NCBI RefSeq assembly: GCF_002813755.1
Contig: NZ_CP018061.1
Coordinates: forward strand, 982,001 to 1,046,000
Length of the DNA stretch: 64,000 nt
Direction: 5' to 3'
DNA from: Enterococcus mundtii
Lineage (GTDB): Bacteria > Bacillota > Bacilli > Lactobacillales > Enterococcaceae
Shown here in pieces: positions 7,819-16,237 of this stretch. Made by a program: the position numbers and the translations under genes. The notes beneath the pieces are model-generated. The model was not told the origin of the DNA, searched no databases, and saw nothing but the letters and a program-made list of their open reading frames with translations. Numbering within the stretch: position 1 is the first letter of the stretch; each line of letters opens with the position of its first letter.

Positions 7819-9879
7819 GTGATAAAAAAATGTCCAAAATGTGGATCAGAAAAAATCAAAGATCAATCAAAATGTCCAGAATGTGACTTTGAACCACAAC
7901 AAGATGAACTAACACAATTACCGCAAACAGATGACAATCAATCGTTAGACGAAACAGCTGAGGAAGTTTATCCAGACAGTATCGTGAATGATCCAATCGA
8001 ATGGTCAGAACTAAAAGATCTACCATTGGAATCTGTCATGGAGTTGTTTGACTCAAGTGACACGAGCACTGAGTCAAAGGATGATCAAGTAGATAAAAAA
8101 GAAAATACCAATCTTGGCAAAGAAAAAACAGAGACAGATCACTCTGCTACCTCTGAGCAAAGAGAAAAAGCGCAGCAGAAAAAACGAGTAGCTGAATTAA
8201 AAGAAGCAGTAAACAATGAAGAAGAAAATTCCATTCTAGCTGCTTACATCAAGGCGCATCGTGAAGATACGACTGAAGAACACGCAAAAGAGCTGCTTAG
8301 AATGATCGAAACGGCGGCAGCAACGGGTGAGGATTCAGTCGACATTCGCTTGTCGGAAAATACAACGGAGCAAGTTTCTCCTGAAAAATCTCAAGAGGAT
8401 GCAATAAAAGAGTCACCAGTGGAAAAACCAACAGAAGAAACGATCATTGAAGATACTGTGGTCGAAGATTCTTCAACAAGTACAGAAGAACAAGTAGACG
8501 TAATTACAAATATAGAAGAAACTGCCCCAGTTTCTACGGAAGAACCTGTAGAGCCGACTGAACCGATCGAAGAGGAAAGTTCTAAGGTTGAGAGTACGAA
8601 AGCTGCTTCAACAGATGCACCGCAACCAAAAGAAGCTCCTGAAACAACTGAACTGGTGGAAACACAGCCGGAACAGACAAAGGTTGAGGAACAAGAAACA
8701 AGCAATGCGTCCATCAAAAAAGAAGAATTGCCAAATGATCGAGGATCAAAGAAATCCAAAAAAAGATTATACCTGACGAGTGCGGCAGTGCTTTTACTTG
8801 GTGCAGGTGGTTGGATGTATTATGATCATCAGCAAAAAGTCCAAGCAGAAATCGCAGCTGAAACCCAACGTAAACAAGATAAAATGGCTGAATTACAATC
8901 AGATTTAGCTGCGTTTTATTTAGATGATGATGAACAGTTCATTCGTACAAGTATGATCAATCAAGACTTGTCAAAATTAAGGGCATCATTGAATGAGGTC
9001 AAAGATGAAAAAGGTTATGCAGATCTGGAAAAAACCTTTGAAGATATCCAATCAAAGATCAAACAGATCCAAACGGTCAATGAATGGTTTGTTACACCAG
9101 TTATCGCAGATGATCAACTGATCGCAGAACCCAAATTGAAAGCTGACCAAGCAATCCAAAGTTTTGAAACAGAAGATACAGCATTTGGTCAATTGATCGA
9201 CAAAGCGACAAATGAAGCAACCAAACAGTATCAACAACTTCAAACAGCAAAAGAAAAAACTGCTGTGATCTATGCAGATGGTCAAGTAAAAGATTCAGCA
9301 ACGAAAGAGCAGTACGAGACAGCAAAAGTAGAAGTGGCGAAAGTAAAAAATGCAGAATTAGTCAAAGCACTTGCGACTGAATTGGATAAAGTCGATGAAG
9401 CTTTGACGAAAAAAGAAGAAGCGAAGAAAGCAGAAGAGGCGAAGAAAGCCGAAGAAGCGAAGAAAGCCGAAGAAGCGAAACAAGCGCAGGCACAGGCTGA
9501 AGCACAAGCACAAGCACAAGCAGAGGCAGCTGCTCAACAAACTGAGTCGACACAGACAACGCCAGCGACAAATTCCGCAAACCGTCCAATCATGGAAACA
9601 AGAGCCAGTGATGTCGCAGATGCATCTAATCCTGCTTGGGATTGGGCGCCAGGAGTCAAAGAAAGTGTGATCGCAACAAGTATTGCACGAGGATATATCG
9701 TTGAAGGTGGTTATCGATTAGAGAAAGCTCGCATCGAAAACGGTGAAGGTTACTACAACCTTTATGCGACTTCAACTAAATCGTCATTGATGAGTGGCAT
9801 CGGCGAAAGTGCACTACCATTTTATATCGTCACGATCAATTGTAAAACTGGTTGGTTTGGTGGGAACGGTAGCAACTAG
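7819..9879 (+). CDS. mapZ: MapZ-type mid-cell positioning protein with N-terminal zinc ribbon
   Basis: Predicted division-site marker that places the FtsZ ring by binding peptidoglycan at mid-cell (known for MapZ of streptococci; inferred here). The 686-residue order is: zinc ribbon (CPKCGSEK...CPECDFE, residues 5-24), a long acidic cytoplasmic region rich in Glu/Thr/Ser, one membrane helix near residues 318-334, an extracellular helical domain, a low-complexity A/E/K/Q coiled-coil linker with repeated KKAEEA units, and a C-terminal domain ending in LPFYIVTINCKTGWFGG, which matches the MapZ C-terminal domain pattern. The start is GTG 7819, about 12 bases after AAAGGAG. It is much longer than pneumococcal MapZ (464) because of the acidic region. 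Confidence 0.78.
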   Translation: MIKKCPKCGSEKIKDQSKCPECDFEPQQDELTQLPQTDDNQSLDETAEEVYPDSIVNDPIEWSELKDLPLESVMELFDSSDTSTESKDDQVDKKENTNLGKEKTETDHSATSEQREKAQQKKRVAELKEAVNNEEENSILAAYIKAHREDTTEEHAKELLRMIETAAATGEDSVDIRLSENTTEQVSPEKSQEDAIKESPVEKPTEETIIEDTVVEDSSTSTEEQVDVITNIEETAPVSTEEPVEPTEPIEEESSKVESTKAASTDAPQPKEAPETTELVETQPEQTKVEEQETSNASIKKEELPNDRGSKKSKKRLYLTSAAVLLLGAGGWMYYDHQQKVQAEIAAETQRKQDKMAELQSDLAAFYLDDDEQFIRTSMINQDLSKLRASLNEVKDEKGYADLEKTFEDIQSKIKQIQTVNEWFVTPVIADDQLIAEPKLKADQAIQSFETEDTAFGQLIDKATNEATKQYQQLQTAKEKTAVIYADGQVKDSATKEQYETAKVEVAKVKNAELVKALATELDKVDEALTKKEEAKKAEEAKKAEEAKKAEEAKQAQAQAEAQAQAQAEAAAQQTESTQTTPATNSANRPIMETRASDVADASNPAWDWAPGVKESVIATSIARGYIVEGGYRLEKARIENGEGYYNLYATSTKSSLMSGIGESALPFYIVTINCKTGWFGGNGSN

Positions 9880-9994
9880 ATGATTGTTAGTTTGCTTTAG
9901 TATGACATAGAGTTCTATCAACCTAATTTACTATTCCCTCAAAGCGAAACAACAATGGTCCACAAACAATTTTTCTTTCTATCATAACGTCAAG

Positions 9995-10048
9995 AATAGG
10001 CCTTAGAATCCAAAAATATGAGGATATTTTTGGGTTTTATGGCCTATT
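9995..10048 (+). terminator. long two-part hairpin downstream of mapZ
   Basis: The outer stem AATAGGCC/GGCCTATT (9995-10002, 10041-10048) encloses an inner 10-base stem CCAAAAATAT/ATATTTTTGG (10010-10019, 10024-10033) with symmetric 7-base internal loops. The T tract is weak, so it could be a terminator or a stable RNA 3' end. Confidence 0.55.
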
Positions 10049-10109
10049 TCAGTTGAACGCTTGCGTCTCAACCTTTTATAGAGAATCTCTATCCATAAAC
10101 CTGTCGTTA

Positions 10110-10118
10110 TGTTATGAT
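10110..10118 (+). promoter_or_regulatory. extended -10 element upstream of cvfB
   Basis: TGTTATGAT is an extended -10 (TGnTATGAT, hexamer 10113-10118) about 50 bases before the cvfB start; no good -35 accompanies it. Confidence 0.4.
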
Positions 10119-10166
10119 AGCAAAGAAATGTTGGAATACAAAGGCCTTTTAGAAAAGGAGAAAAAG

Positions 10167-11030
10167 ATGAACGAATTATTAGCAAATGTCTTTACCGCAA
10201 TGGTGATTGACGAAAATGAAAAAAATTATTTTGTCCAGAAAAATGGACAAACTTTCCGTTTAAGTAAAGAGGAAGGGGAGCATACGATCGGCGAAGCAGT
10301 CGAAGGGTTTGGTTACCAGAATCAAAAACAAGAAAATCGTTTTACAACGGTGATCCCGAAGAGTCGCATCGGACATTATGCCTTTGGAACAGTCACTTCT
10401 TCAAGAAAAGATCTAGGTGTCTTTGTTGATATTGGTTTACCGGATAAAGATTTTGTTGTTTCACTGGATGAGCTACCTACAATGACTGAGTTGTGGCCTA
10501 AAAAAGGTGATCAGTTGATGATCGCTTTACGTGTCGACGCGAAAGATCGCATTTGGGGAAGTTTAGCAGAAGAAAGAATCTTCAAATCACTAAGTAAGCA
10601 AGGTTCAGAAGAATTGAAAAATAAAAACATCTCAGGAATCGCTTATCGTTTGAAGCTGACGGGAACGTATTTGCTGACGGATGATTTTTATATTGGGTTC
10701 ATCCATCCTTCAGAACGTTACCGCGAACCACGTTTAGGTGAAAAAGTAGAAGGACGCGTAGTTGGGGCTAGACCTGATGGTGTGTTGAATATCTCTTTGA
10801 AACCACGTGCACATGAAACGATTTCTGATGATGCACAAATGATCTTAACGATTTTAGAACGTTCGGCAGATCAACAAATCGCATTCACTGACAAATCAGA
10901 TCCAGATGAGATCATGCGTGCGTTTGGAATCAGTAAAGGAGCATTTAAGCGTGCGATTGGTAATTTATTGAAACAAGGATTGATCAAACAAGAGGATGGC
11001 GTGACGAAATTAGCAAAAAAATCTAATTGA
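10167..11030 (+). CDS. cvfB: S1-type RNA-binding protein CvfB
   Basis: RNA-binding protein of the CvfB/YitL family, linked to virulence regulation in Staphylococcus. The 287-residue protein has two or three S1-like OB folds (for example KSRIGHYAFGTVTSSRKDLGVFVDIGLPDKDFVVSLDELP and GEKVEGRVVGARPDGVLNISLKP). It ends in a winged-helix domain (DPDEIMRAFGISKGAFKRAIGNLLKQGLI). The frame is open from 10053, but ATG 10167 follows AAAAGGAG at the right distance and gives the family's normal length and N-terminus. It is followed by the fur promoter. Confidence 0.9.
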   Translation: MNELLANVFTAMVIDENEKNYFVQKNGQTFRLSKEEGEHTIGEAVEGFGYQNQKQENRFTTVIPKSRIGHYAFGTVTSSRKDLGVFVDIGLPDKDFVVSLDELPTMTELWPKKGDQLMIALRVDAKDRIWGSLAEERIFKSLSKQGSEELKNKNISGIAYRLKLTGTYLLTDDFYIGFIHPSERYREPRLGEKVEGRVVGARPDGVLNISLKPRAHETISDDAQMILTILERSADQQIAFTDKSDPDEIMRAFGISKGAFKRAIGNLLKQGLIKQEDGVTKLAKKSN

Positions 11031-11037
11031 GAATGAC

Positions 11038-11066
11038 TTGCATGTTTTTCTCGTCTAGCTTATAAT
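11038..11066 (+). promoter_or_regulatory. fur promoter
   Basis: TTGCAT (11038-11043), a 17-base spacer and TATAAT (11061-11066). A second TATAAT at 11103-11108 lies inside the PerR-type box downstream. Confidence 0.75.
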
Positions 11067-11101
11067 AATTTTAATCTAGAACGGTTGATTAGATATCTTA
11101 A

Positions 11102-11116
11102 TTATAATCATTATAA
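11102..11116 (+). promoter_or_regulatory. PerR-type operator (7-1-7 inverted repeat) before fur
   Basis: TTATAATCATTATAA matches the B. subtilis PerR box consensus TTATAATnATTATAA at every position; Fur and Zur boxes differ at the second and third bases of each arm. It lies about 30 bases after the predicted transcription start and 20 bases before the fur start codon. Confidence 0.75.
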
Positions 11117-11135
11117 ATTGTTGGGGTTGAGAAAA

Positions 11136-11609
11136 ATGGGCATGAATACAATGTCAGTAATGAAAAAAACAAAACAACAGCTACATGAATCTGGGTTTAA
11201 ACTGACCCCACAACGCGAAGCAACCTTGCTCGTCCTCTTAGAGAACGAAAAAGAACACTTGTCAGCAGAAGAAGTTTTCTTTCTAGTCAAAAAGAAAAAC
11301 TCTGAGATTGGTTTGGCCACCGTTTATCGGACGTTGGAGATTCTAACGGATCTAAAAGTCATCGACAAAGTCAGCTTCAATGATGGTGTGGCTCGGTATG
11401 ATCTGCGAAAAGAAGGAGCCAAACATTTTCATCATCATCTCCTGTGCTTAGATTGTGGAACGATCGAGGAAGTCGAAGAAGATCTGCTAAGTGAAGTTGA
11501 ACAAGTGATCGAACAGCGTTACCACTTTTTTGTCAAAGATCATCGTTTGACCTTTCATGGTATCTGCCAAGAATGCTATAATAAGAAAAAAGAAAGAAAG
11601 ACCGTCTGA
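11136..11609 (+). CDS. fur: Fur-family metalloregulator, probably Fur
   Basis: Winged-helix metal-dependent repressor. The DNA-binding half contains LTPQREATLLVLLENEKEHLSAEEVF and GLATVYRTLEILTDLKVI. The metal-binding half has HFHHHLLCLDCGTIEEVEEDLL and a final CxxC (GICQEC), which with the earlier LCLDC forms the structural zinc site. Adjacency to xerD matches the fur-xerD order of Bacillus, favouring Fur over PerR or Zur, but the three cannot be told apart securely by eye. The start is probably ATG 11136 (weak GGGGTTGAG upstream); in-frame ATGs at 11142, 11151 and 11160 are alternatives. A PerR-type box lies in its leader. Its stop codon lies inside the terminator hairpin. Confidence 0.85.
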   Translation: MGMNTMSVMKKTKQQLHESGFKLTPQREATLLVLLENEKEHLSAEEVFFLVKKKNSEIGLATVYRTLEILTDLKVIDKVSFNDGVARYDLRKEGAKHFHHHLLCLDCGTIEEVEEDLLSEVEQVIEQRYHFFVKDHRLTFHGICQECYNKKKERKTV

Positions 11610-11631
11610 ATTGATAGACGGCTTTTTCTTT
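11602..11631 (+). terminator. terminator overlapping the end of fur
   Basis: CCGTCT/AGACGG (11602-11607, 11616-11621) followed by CTTTTTCTTT. The left arm contains the last codons and stop region of fur. Confidence 0.8.
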
Positions 11632-11705
11632 GAAGTGTCTACGAAAAAATAGACTACCGAAACCAAAGGCTATCTGATATGATAAAGAAGCATGAGGTGA
11701 GAATG

Positions 11706-12593
11706 ATGGAAGAAGAAATCAATGAATATCTTCGCTATTTAAGTATCGAGCGTGGATTATCGTTCAATACTCGAAAAAGTTATGAACGAGACTTGAATCA
11801 ATACTTGCACTATCTGAAAGAACACGAGATAACCTCTTGGCAAACAATTGATCGATTTGTCGTCATCCAATACTTAGAAACGTTGCATGCGGAAAATAAG
11901 GCTTCTGCAACGATTACACGTATGATCACAAGTTTAAGAAAATTCCATCAATTTTTGCGACAAGAACGGTATACAGAACAAGATCCAATGCAACATATCG
12001 AGACACCGAAGAAAGCCCAAAAGTTGCCAAGTACGTTGTCTTTAAAGGAAGTAGAACGACTGATCGAAACACCTGATACATCGAAAAATTTAGGGATCAG
12101 AGATCGCGCTATTTTAGAAGTCATGTATGCAACAGGGATGCGTGTGAGTGAGTTAGTCGGACTGAAGTTAGGCGATTTGCACTTGTCTTTAGGGCTGGTC
12201 CAAACCTTAGGTAAAGGAGATAAAGAACGAATCATCCCTTTAGGCGATTATGCGATTCAATGGTTAGAACGTTATTTGGATGAGGTTCGTCCTTTACTAG
12301 TCAAAAATCCATCTGAAACCCACGTTTTTTTGAATCATCATGGTTCAGGTCTCTCTCGACAAGGAATATGGAAAAATTTAAAACAACTTGTTCGAGAAGC
12401 AGGGATCTACAAAGACGTGACCCCTCATACATTGAGGCATAGTTTTGCGACACATTTACTAGAGAATGGGGCGGATTTACGTACCGTTCAAGAACTATTA
12501 GGTCATGCAGATATTTCAACGACACAGATCTATACACATATCACGAAAAAAAGAATGACAGATGTCTACAAGCAGCATTTCCCAAGGGCTTAG
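11706..12593 (+). CDS. xerD: site-specific tyrosine recombinase XerD
   Basis: Resolves chromosome dimers at dif with XerC. The 295-residue protein has the SAM-like N-terminal domain and a complete catalytic set: R146 (GMRVSEL), K170, H241 and R244 (HTLRHSFATHLL), H267 (LLGHADISTTQIYTH) and the nucleophile Y276. The frame opens at 11679, but GAGGTG (11694-11699) places initiation at ATG 11706, giving the length of B. subtilis XerD. It begins a tight run of genes: ribT starts 19 bases after the stop, followed by overlapping scpA, scpB and rluB, so segregation functions are clustered. Confidence 0.94.
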   Translation: MEEEINEYLRYLSIERGLSFNTRKSYERDLNQYLHYLKEHEITSWQTIDRFVVIQYLETLHAENKASATITRMITSLRKFHQFLRQERYTEQDPMQHIETPKKAQKLPSTLSLKEVERLIETPDTSKNLGIRDRAILEVMYATGMRVSELVGLKLGDLHLSLGLVQTLGKGDKERIIPLGDYAIQWLERYLDEVRPLLVKNPSETHVFLNHHGSGLSRQGIWKNLKQLVREAGIYKDVTPHTLRHSFATHLLENGADLRTVQELLGHADISTTQIYTHITKKRMTDVYKQHFPRA

Positions 12594-12612
12594 TTTATAG
12601 GATGGTGAGAAA

Positions 12613-12981
12613 ATGTTAACACATTATCGAAAAGAAAACCGAAAAATCGCGATGGGACTATTGAGCTTTCATAAAAAGTTAAATGCAGAATCAAGTTTAC
12701 TAAAAGAGATCGATACGTATGAATCTGCTGAGGATTATGAACTTTTTTTCTATACACCTGAAGATTCTACAAATATCCAAGGAGTCATTGGTGTTCATTG
12801 GAATGATAAAGATCAGATGACGATTCACGATATTTCGTTGAATCCTTCCTACCGGGGGGAGAATATCGGGTTTCAAATGTTGAATGAATTGCAAGCAAAA
12901 TACCCTGATGTGTTGATCCATCCAACGGATATCACAGAAGCTTATTTAAGTAGATGGATCAAGGAAAATAAGAAAGAGTGA
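12613..12981 (+). CDS. ribT: RibT-like GNAT family protein
   Basis: Small GNAT-fold protein (122 residues) resembling B. subtilis RibT, named for its place in the riboflavin operon although its function is unproven. Family features are the N-terminal AMGLLSFHKKL and the acetyl-CoA-binding region HDISLNPSYRGENIGFQMLNEL. It starts after GGATGGTGAG. Its stop overlaps the likely GTG start of scpA. Here it is separated from the riboflavin transporter gene ribU by scpA, scpB and rluB. Confidence 0.75.
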   Translation: MLTHYRKENRKIAMGLLSFHKKLNAESSLLKEIDTYESAEDYELFFYTPEDSTNIQGVIGVHWNDKDQMTIHDISLNPSYRGENIGFQMLNELQAKYPDVLIHPTDITEAYLSRWIKENKKE

Positions 12982-13748
12982 ATGATGTGACAGAAATCAA
13001 TATCAAATTAGATGTCTTTGAAGGTCCATTAGATTTACTCCTTCATCTGATCCAAGATATGTCGATCGATATTTACGATATCCCGATCGCCACTATCACG
13101 GAACAATACATGAACTATATCCATACGATGAAGACGCTTGAGTTAGCTGTGGCAGGAGAATATCTCGTCATGGCGGCAACACTGATGGCAATCAAAAGCA
13201 AGACTTTATTGCCTATCCAAGAAGTGAGCAATGACGAAGAAGAATTTTGGGAAGAAGATCCTCGTGACGAATTAGTTAATCAGCTGTTAGAATACCGCAA
13301 ATTCAAATATGCAGCAGAGAAGCTTACTGAAAAGGCAGAAGAACGTAGTTTGTATTTCACAAAAGAACCTTCTGCAATCGATGAGTTATTGGGTCAAGAA
13401 AAACCATTGAAGCGTGGACAAGTGAAAAAAATCGATTTATTTCAAGCCATGCAGAAAATTTTAGAACGAAAGAAATTTGCCCAAAAAGAAGAAAAAACGA
13501 TCGCACCTGATGATGCGACAATCGAAGAACGAATGACATTTATCCAACAGCGCATCGTCTCTCAAAAAAATGGCTGTTTGTTCGAATCTTTTTTTGAAAC
13601 GCCTTCTAGAAACGAAGTCGTCACAACATTTTTGGCGATCCTCGAATTGATGAAAAATGGACAGATCGTGGCTCAGCAAGAAAAAAATTATGAATCAATC
13701 ATGCTTTATCCAGCAGTAGGAGATACACAACATGACGAAATTAAGTGA
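12978..13748 (+). CDS. scpA: segregation and condensation protein ScpA (kleisin)
   Basis: Kleisin subunit bridging SMC heads and binding ScpB dimers in chromosome condensation. It opens with the family signature INIKLDVFEGPLDLLLHLIQDMSIDIYDIPIATITEQYMNYI and has the winged-helix C-terminal region (TFLAILELMKNGQIVAQQ). The start is either GTG 12978 (a GTGA overlap with ribT) or GTG 12987; both give a normal length near 253-256 residues. Its end overlaps scpB by 17 bases, suggesting translational coupling. Confidence 0.95.
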   Translation: MNDVTEINIKLDVFEGPLDLLLHLIQDMSIDIYDIPIATITEQYMNYIHTMKTLELAVAGEYLVMAATLMAIKSKTLLPIQEVSNDEEEFWEEDPRDELVNQLLEYRKFKYAAEKLTEKAEERSLYFTKEPSAIDELLGQEKPLKRGQVKKIDLFQAMQKILERKKFAQKEEKTIAPDDATIEERMTFIQQRIVSQKNGCLFESFFETPSRNEVVTTFLAILELMKNGQIVAQQEKNYESIMLYPAVGDTQHDEIK

Positions 13749-14307
13749 ACTTGAAGCAATCTTATTTATAGTAGGAGAAGAAGGAACGACAATTGAAGAA
13801 TTGAGTGCCTTACTGACCTATACACGAGAAGAAACGACTGCTTTAGTGGCAGAGTTGGCAGCTAGTTATGAAGCAAATGACAACACAGCGTTACATCTTT
13901 TTGAAACAGAAAAACAACTCGTGCTGACTACCAAAAAGGAGTTAGCGCCGATCGTCAAAAGATACGCGCAAGGGACATCGAATACCTTGTCACAAGCGGC
14001 AGTCGAAACACTAGCAATCATTGCATATAAGCAACCGATCACTAGAAGTGAGGTTGAGTTGATTCGTGGTGTTCAAGTTTCTGGCGCGATCCAACGCTTG
14101 ACTGCACACCAACTGATCGAAGAAAAAGGGCGAGTCGATGGACCAGGTCGTCCGATCCTTTACGGGACCACAAGTCATTTTTTAGATTATTTTGGTCTGA
14201 GATCGCTAAATGAGTTACCCGATATTCAAGATATCGAACGTTCACTGGAAGAAGACGCACCCCTTGATTTATTTTTTGATGGCGTGCATGAAGGAGAAAA
14301 CATATAA
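13732..14307 (+). CDS. scpB: segregation and condensation protein ScpB
   Basis: Partner of ScpA in the SMC condensin complex. The 191-residue protein consists of two winged-helix domains, with family motifs LSELEAILFIVGEEG at the N-terminus and QAAVETLAIIAYKQPITRSEVELIRGV and GRPILYGTT in the second domain. It overlaps scpA, and its final A is the first base of the rluB start codon (TAATG), so scpA-scpB-rluB is one translationally coupled unit. Confidence 0.96.
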   Translation: MTKLSELEAILFIVGEEGTTIEELSALLTYTREETTALVAELAASYEANDNTALHLFETEKQLVLTTKKELAPIVKRYAQGTSNTLSQAAVETLAIIAYKQPITRSEVELIRGVQVSGAIQRLTAHQLIEEKGRVDGPGRPILYGTTSHFLDYFGLRSLNELPDIQDIERSLEEDAPLDLFFDGVHEGENI

Positions 14308-15023
14308 TGGAAAGATTACAAAAAGTAATTGCTCACGCAGGAATTACCTCTCGCCGTAAAGCCGAAGAATATATTTTGGCTGGTCGAGTAAAAGTAAATG
14401 GTCAAGTCGTCAAAGAACTTGGCGTAAAAGTTGGCAAACACGATACAGTGGAAGTCGACCAAGTGCCGATCTATCAAGAAGAATATGGCTACTATTTACT
14501 TTATAAGCCAAAAGGGGTCATTTCTGCTGTAGCAGATGACAAGGGCCGGAAAGTAGTGACATACCTATTACCAATGGTCAAAGAGCGCATCTATCCAGTT
14601 GGACGACTAGATTATGATACTTCTGGCATACTTTTATTGACGAATGATGGTGATTTTGCGCAACGATTGACGCATCCAAAGCATGAAGTTGATAAAGTAT
14701 ATGTTGCCAAAGTCAAAGGGATCGCCACTAAGTCAGCGCTGAATCCATTGACAAAAGGAATCAAAATTGAAGGAAAGAAAACGTCACCTGCAAAGTATGC
14801 AATTTTATCTGTTGATCCTCATACGAATCATAGTATCGTAGAATTAACGATCCATGAAGGCCGTAACCACCAAGTAAAAAACATGCTACAAGCCGTCGGG
14901 TTACCTGTGCAAAAATTAAAACGAGAAAAATATGGCGAATTGACCTTGCAAGGTTTACGTCCTGGTGAGTATCGTGAGCTGAATAAAAAAGAAATCAGTC
15001 AGTTATTGAATCAATCAAAATAA
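14307..15023 (+). CDS. rluB: 23S rRNA pseudouridine synthase (RluB family)
   Basis: Isomerises a uridine in 23S rRNA (position 2605 by family knowledge). It has an N-terminal S4 RNA-binding domain (RLQKVIAHAGITSRRKAEEYILAGRVKVNG) and a catalytic core with the conserved Asp in GRLDYDTSGILLLTNDG. The RluB/E-type ending HEGRNHQVKNMLQAVGLPVQKLKREKYG is also present. Length is 238 residues, normal. It shares one base with scpB and is followed by a short terminator, then the riboflavin promoter. Confidence 0.95.
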   Translation: MERLQKVIAHAGITSRRKAEEYILAGRVKVNGQVVKELGVKVGKHDTVEVDQVPIYQEEYGYYLLYKPKGVISAVADDKGRKVVTYLLPMVKERIYPVGRLDYDTSGILLLTNDGDFAQRLTHPKHEVDKVYVAKVKGIATKSALNPLTKGIKIEGKKTSPAKYAILSVDPHTNHSIVELTIHEGRNHQVKNMLQAVGLPVQKLKREKYGELTLQGLRPGEYRELNKKEISQLLNQSK

Positions 15024-15039
15024 ATAACTTACTTTTTGT

Positions 15040-15062
15040 AAGGTTAAATACCTTGCTTTTTT
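15040..15062 (+). terminator. short terminator after rluB, overlapping the ribU -35
   Basis: AAGGT/ACCTT with a 5-base loop followed by GCTTTTTTG. The right arm and T tract contain the TTGCTT used as the -35 of the next promoter. Confidence 0.55.
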
Positions 15063-15081
15063 GTTATGAAATAAGTATAAT
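15053..15081 (+). promoter_or_regulatory. ribU promoter
   Basis: TTGCTT (15053-15058), a 17-base spacer and TATAAT (15076-15081), about 30 bases before the FMN riboswitch. Confidence 0.8.
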
Positions 15082-15110
15082 AAAAAGGTAAACAAAAATT
15101 AGATATGGTT

Positions 15111-15228
15111 CGTCTTCAGGGGCAGGGTGAAATTCCCGACCGGTGGTTATAGTCCACGACCTACTTTTGCGAGTAGCTGAATCGGTGAAATTCCGATACC
15201 GACAGTAAAGTCTGGATAAAGAAGATAG
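15111..15228 (+). ncRNA. FMN riboswitch (RFN element)
   Basis: The conserved core is plain: TCTTCAGGGGCAGGGTGAAA, TCCCGACCGGTGG, AGTCCACGAC, a variable stem (CTACTTTTGCGAGTAG), GAATCGGTGAAATTCCGATA, CCGACAGTAAAGTCTGGATA and the closing AGAAGA. It binds FMN and controls the downstream riboflavin transporter gene. An intrinsic terminator follows about 35 bases later, so regulation is probably by premature termination. Confidence 0.97.
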
Positions 15229-15264
15229 AGCTTATTTGGCATACGTATGTACAAATGACTCTAA

Positions 15265-15298
15265 CTCTATTTTCCCCTGCGAAAATAGAGTTTTTTTG
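15265..15298 (+). terminator. FMN riboswitch expression-platform terminator
   Basis: CTCTATTTTC and GAAAATAGAG (15265-15274, 15281-15290) form a perfect 10-base stem followed by seven T. The terminator lies between the aptamer and ribU. Confidence 0.92.
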
Positions 15299-15357
15299 TT
15301 TGTGTTTACGTGGTTGAATAGTTCGCTGAAGAGGAATCCCAACAGGAGGATTTCAAC

Positions 15358-15969
15358 ATGAAGAACACCAGAGTACAAAAAATGGTTGCGGTCGCATTAT
15401 TTGCTGCAATCGGATTGGTTTTGCAATTTTTCTCATTTCCAATCATGCCAACATTTAGCTTTTTGAAAATCGATTTTAGTGATATCCCAGTTTTGATCAG
15501 CATGTTTTTATTTGGTCCGTTAGCGGGGATCGTTACCGCGTTTTTACGTTCGATCTTACATTTGATCATGACCGGTTTTAGTCCGGAGAATCTAGTTGGC
15601 GACGTCGCTAGTTTCTTTTCAACAGCGGTCTTTACTTTACCGATTTTCTACATCTTCAAAAGAAACAAATACCAAAAAGGAAAAAATCAAATTTTAGGCG
15701 TGATCAGTGGAACACTTGCACTAACCATTTTCATGAGTATTGCGAACTATTTTGTGATCACACCTCTTTATTTAACATTTTTAGGCCTTAACGCAACCCA
15801 AATGTTAGGTATGCCACTGGCAAATTACATTTTGATCGGTATCGTACCTTTTAACTTGATCAAAGGATTTATCGTTAGTGTGGCATTCCTTGTCTTACAC
15901 GCCAAACTACTGCCTTGGTTGAGCAGAAAACAACACCAGTTAGAAAAACGACATAGCGTGGTAAAATAA
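15358..15969 (+). CDS. ribU: riboflavin ECF transporter S component RibU
   Basis: Substrate-binding membrane subunit that imports riboflavin with the shared EcfAA'T energy module (encoded elsewhere). The 203-residue protein has about five or six membrane helices and the family pattern KMVAVALFAAIGLVLQFF...LKIDFSDIPVLISMFLFGPLAGIVTAF. Control by the FMN riboswitch directly upstream supports the substrate. The start ATG follows AGGAGG. No riboflavin biosynthesis genes are in this window, so uptake may be the main source, though the rest of the genome is not visible. Confidence 0.94.
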   Translation: MKNTRVQKMVAVALFAAIGLVLQFFSFPIMPTFSFLKIDFSDIPVLISMFLFGPLAGIVTAFLRSILHLIMTGFSPENLVGDVASFFSTAVFTLPIFYIFKRNKYQKGKNQILGVISGTLALTIFMSIANYFVITPLYLTFLGLNATQMLGMPLANYILIGIVPFNLIKGFIVSVAFLVLHAKLLPWLSRKQHQLEKRHSVVK

Positions 15970-16028
15970 AAGTAAACGACTCTTTTTTAAAAAAACTACG
16001 ATATATTATAATATAGAAAATACAAGTA

Positions 16029-16067
16029 AACTTGAAAGTAGTAGTTCCTACTTTCAAGTTTTTTTTT
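16029..16067 (+). terminator. terminator after ribU
   Basis: A perfect 13-base stem (AACTTGAAAGTAG, 16029-16041; complement 16048-16060) with a 6-base loop and a T run. Confidence 0.92.
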
Positions 16068-16223
16068 ATTAAAAAGGGCATTTCCAGTTATTTATATAGA
16101 GCCTAGATAGTTTTTTGGGATGATAACAAATGACCAATCATAGGTATTCTTATAGCTAACACATATTTTTTTAAAGTTTTTCTTAATATTTTGTTATGAA
16201 AAAAAATTCAATAACCGACATTG

Positions 16224-16237
16224 TGTAAGCGTTTTAT
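16224..16237 (+). promoter_or_regulatory. candidate cre (CcpA) site upstream of the YfcC transporter
   Basis: TGTAAGCGTTTTAT matches the cre consensus TGWAARCGYTWNCW at all but one defined position. A second, weaker cre-like core (GGAAACGCTACAA) lies at 16348-16360, just past the predicted -10. Together they suggest carbon catabolite repression of the transporter gene. Confidence 0.55.

Noticed and set aside
8391..8759. Minus-strand open frame of 122 codons rich in Ser/Val
   Set aside because: It mirrors the Glu/Thr/Ser-rich acidic region of the MapZ-type gene; low-complexity composition keeps the reverse frame open and there is no ribosome binding site.
9358..9589. Minus-strand open frames opposite the KKAEEA repeats
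   Set aside because: Leu/Phe/Cys repeats are the complement of the A/E/K repeat in mapZ; not a gene.
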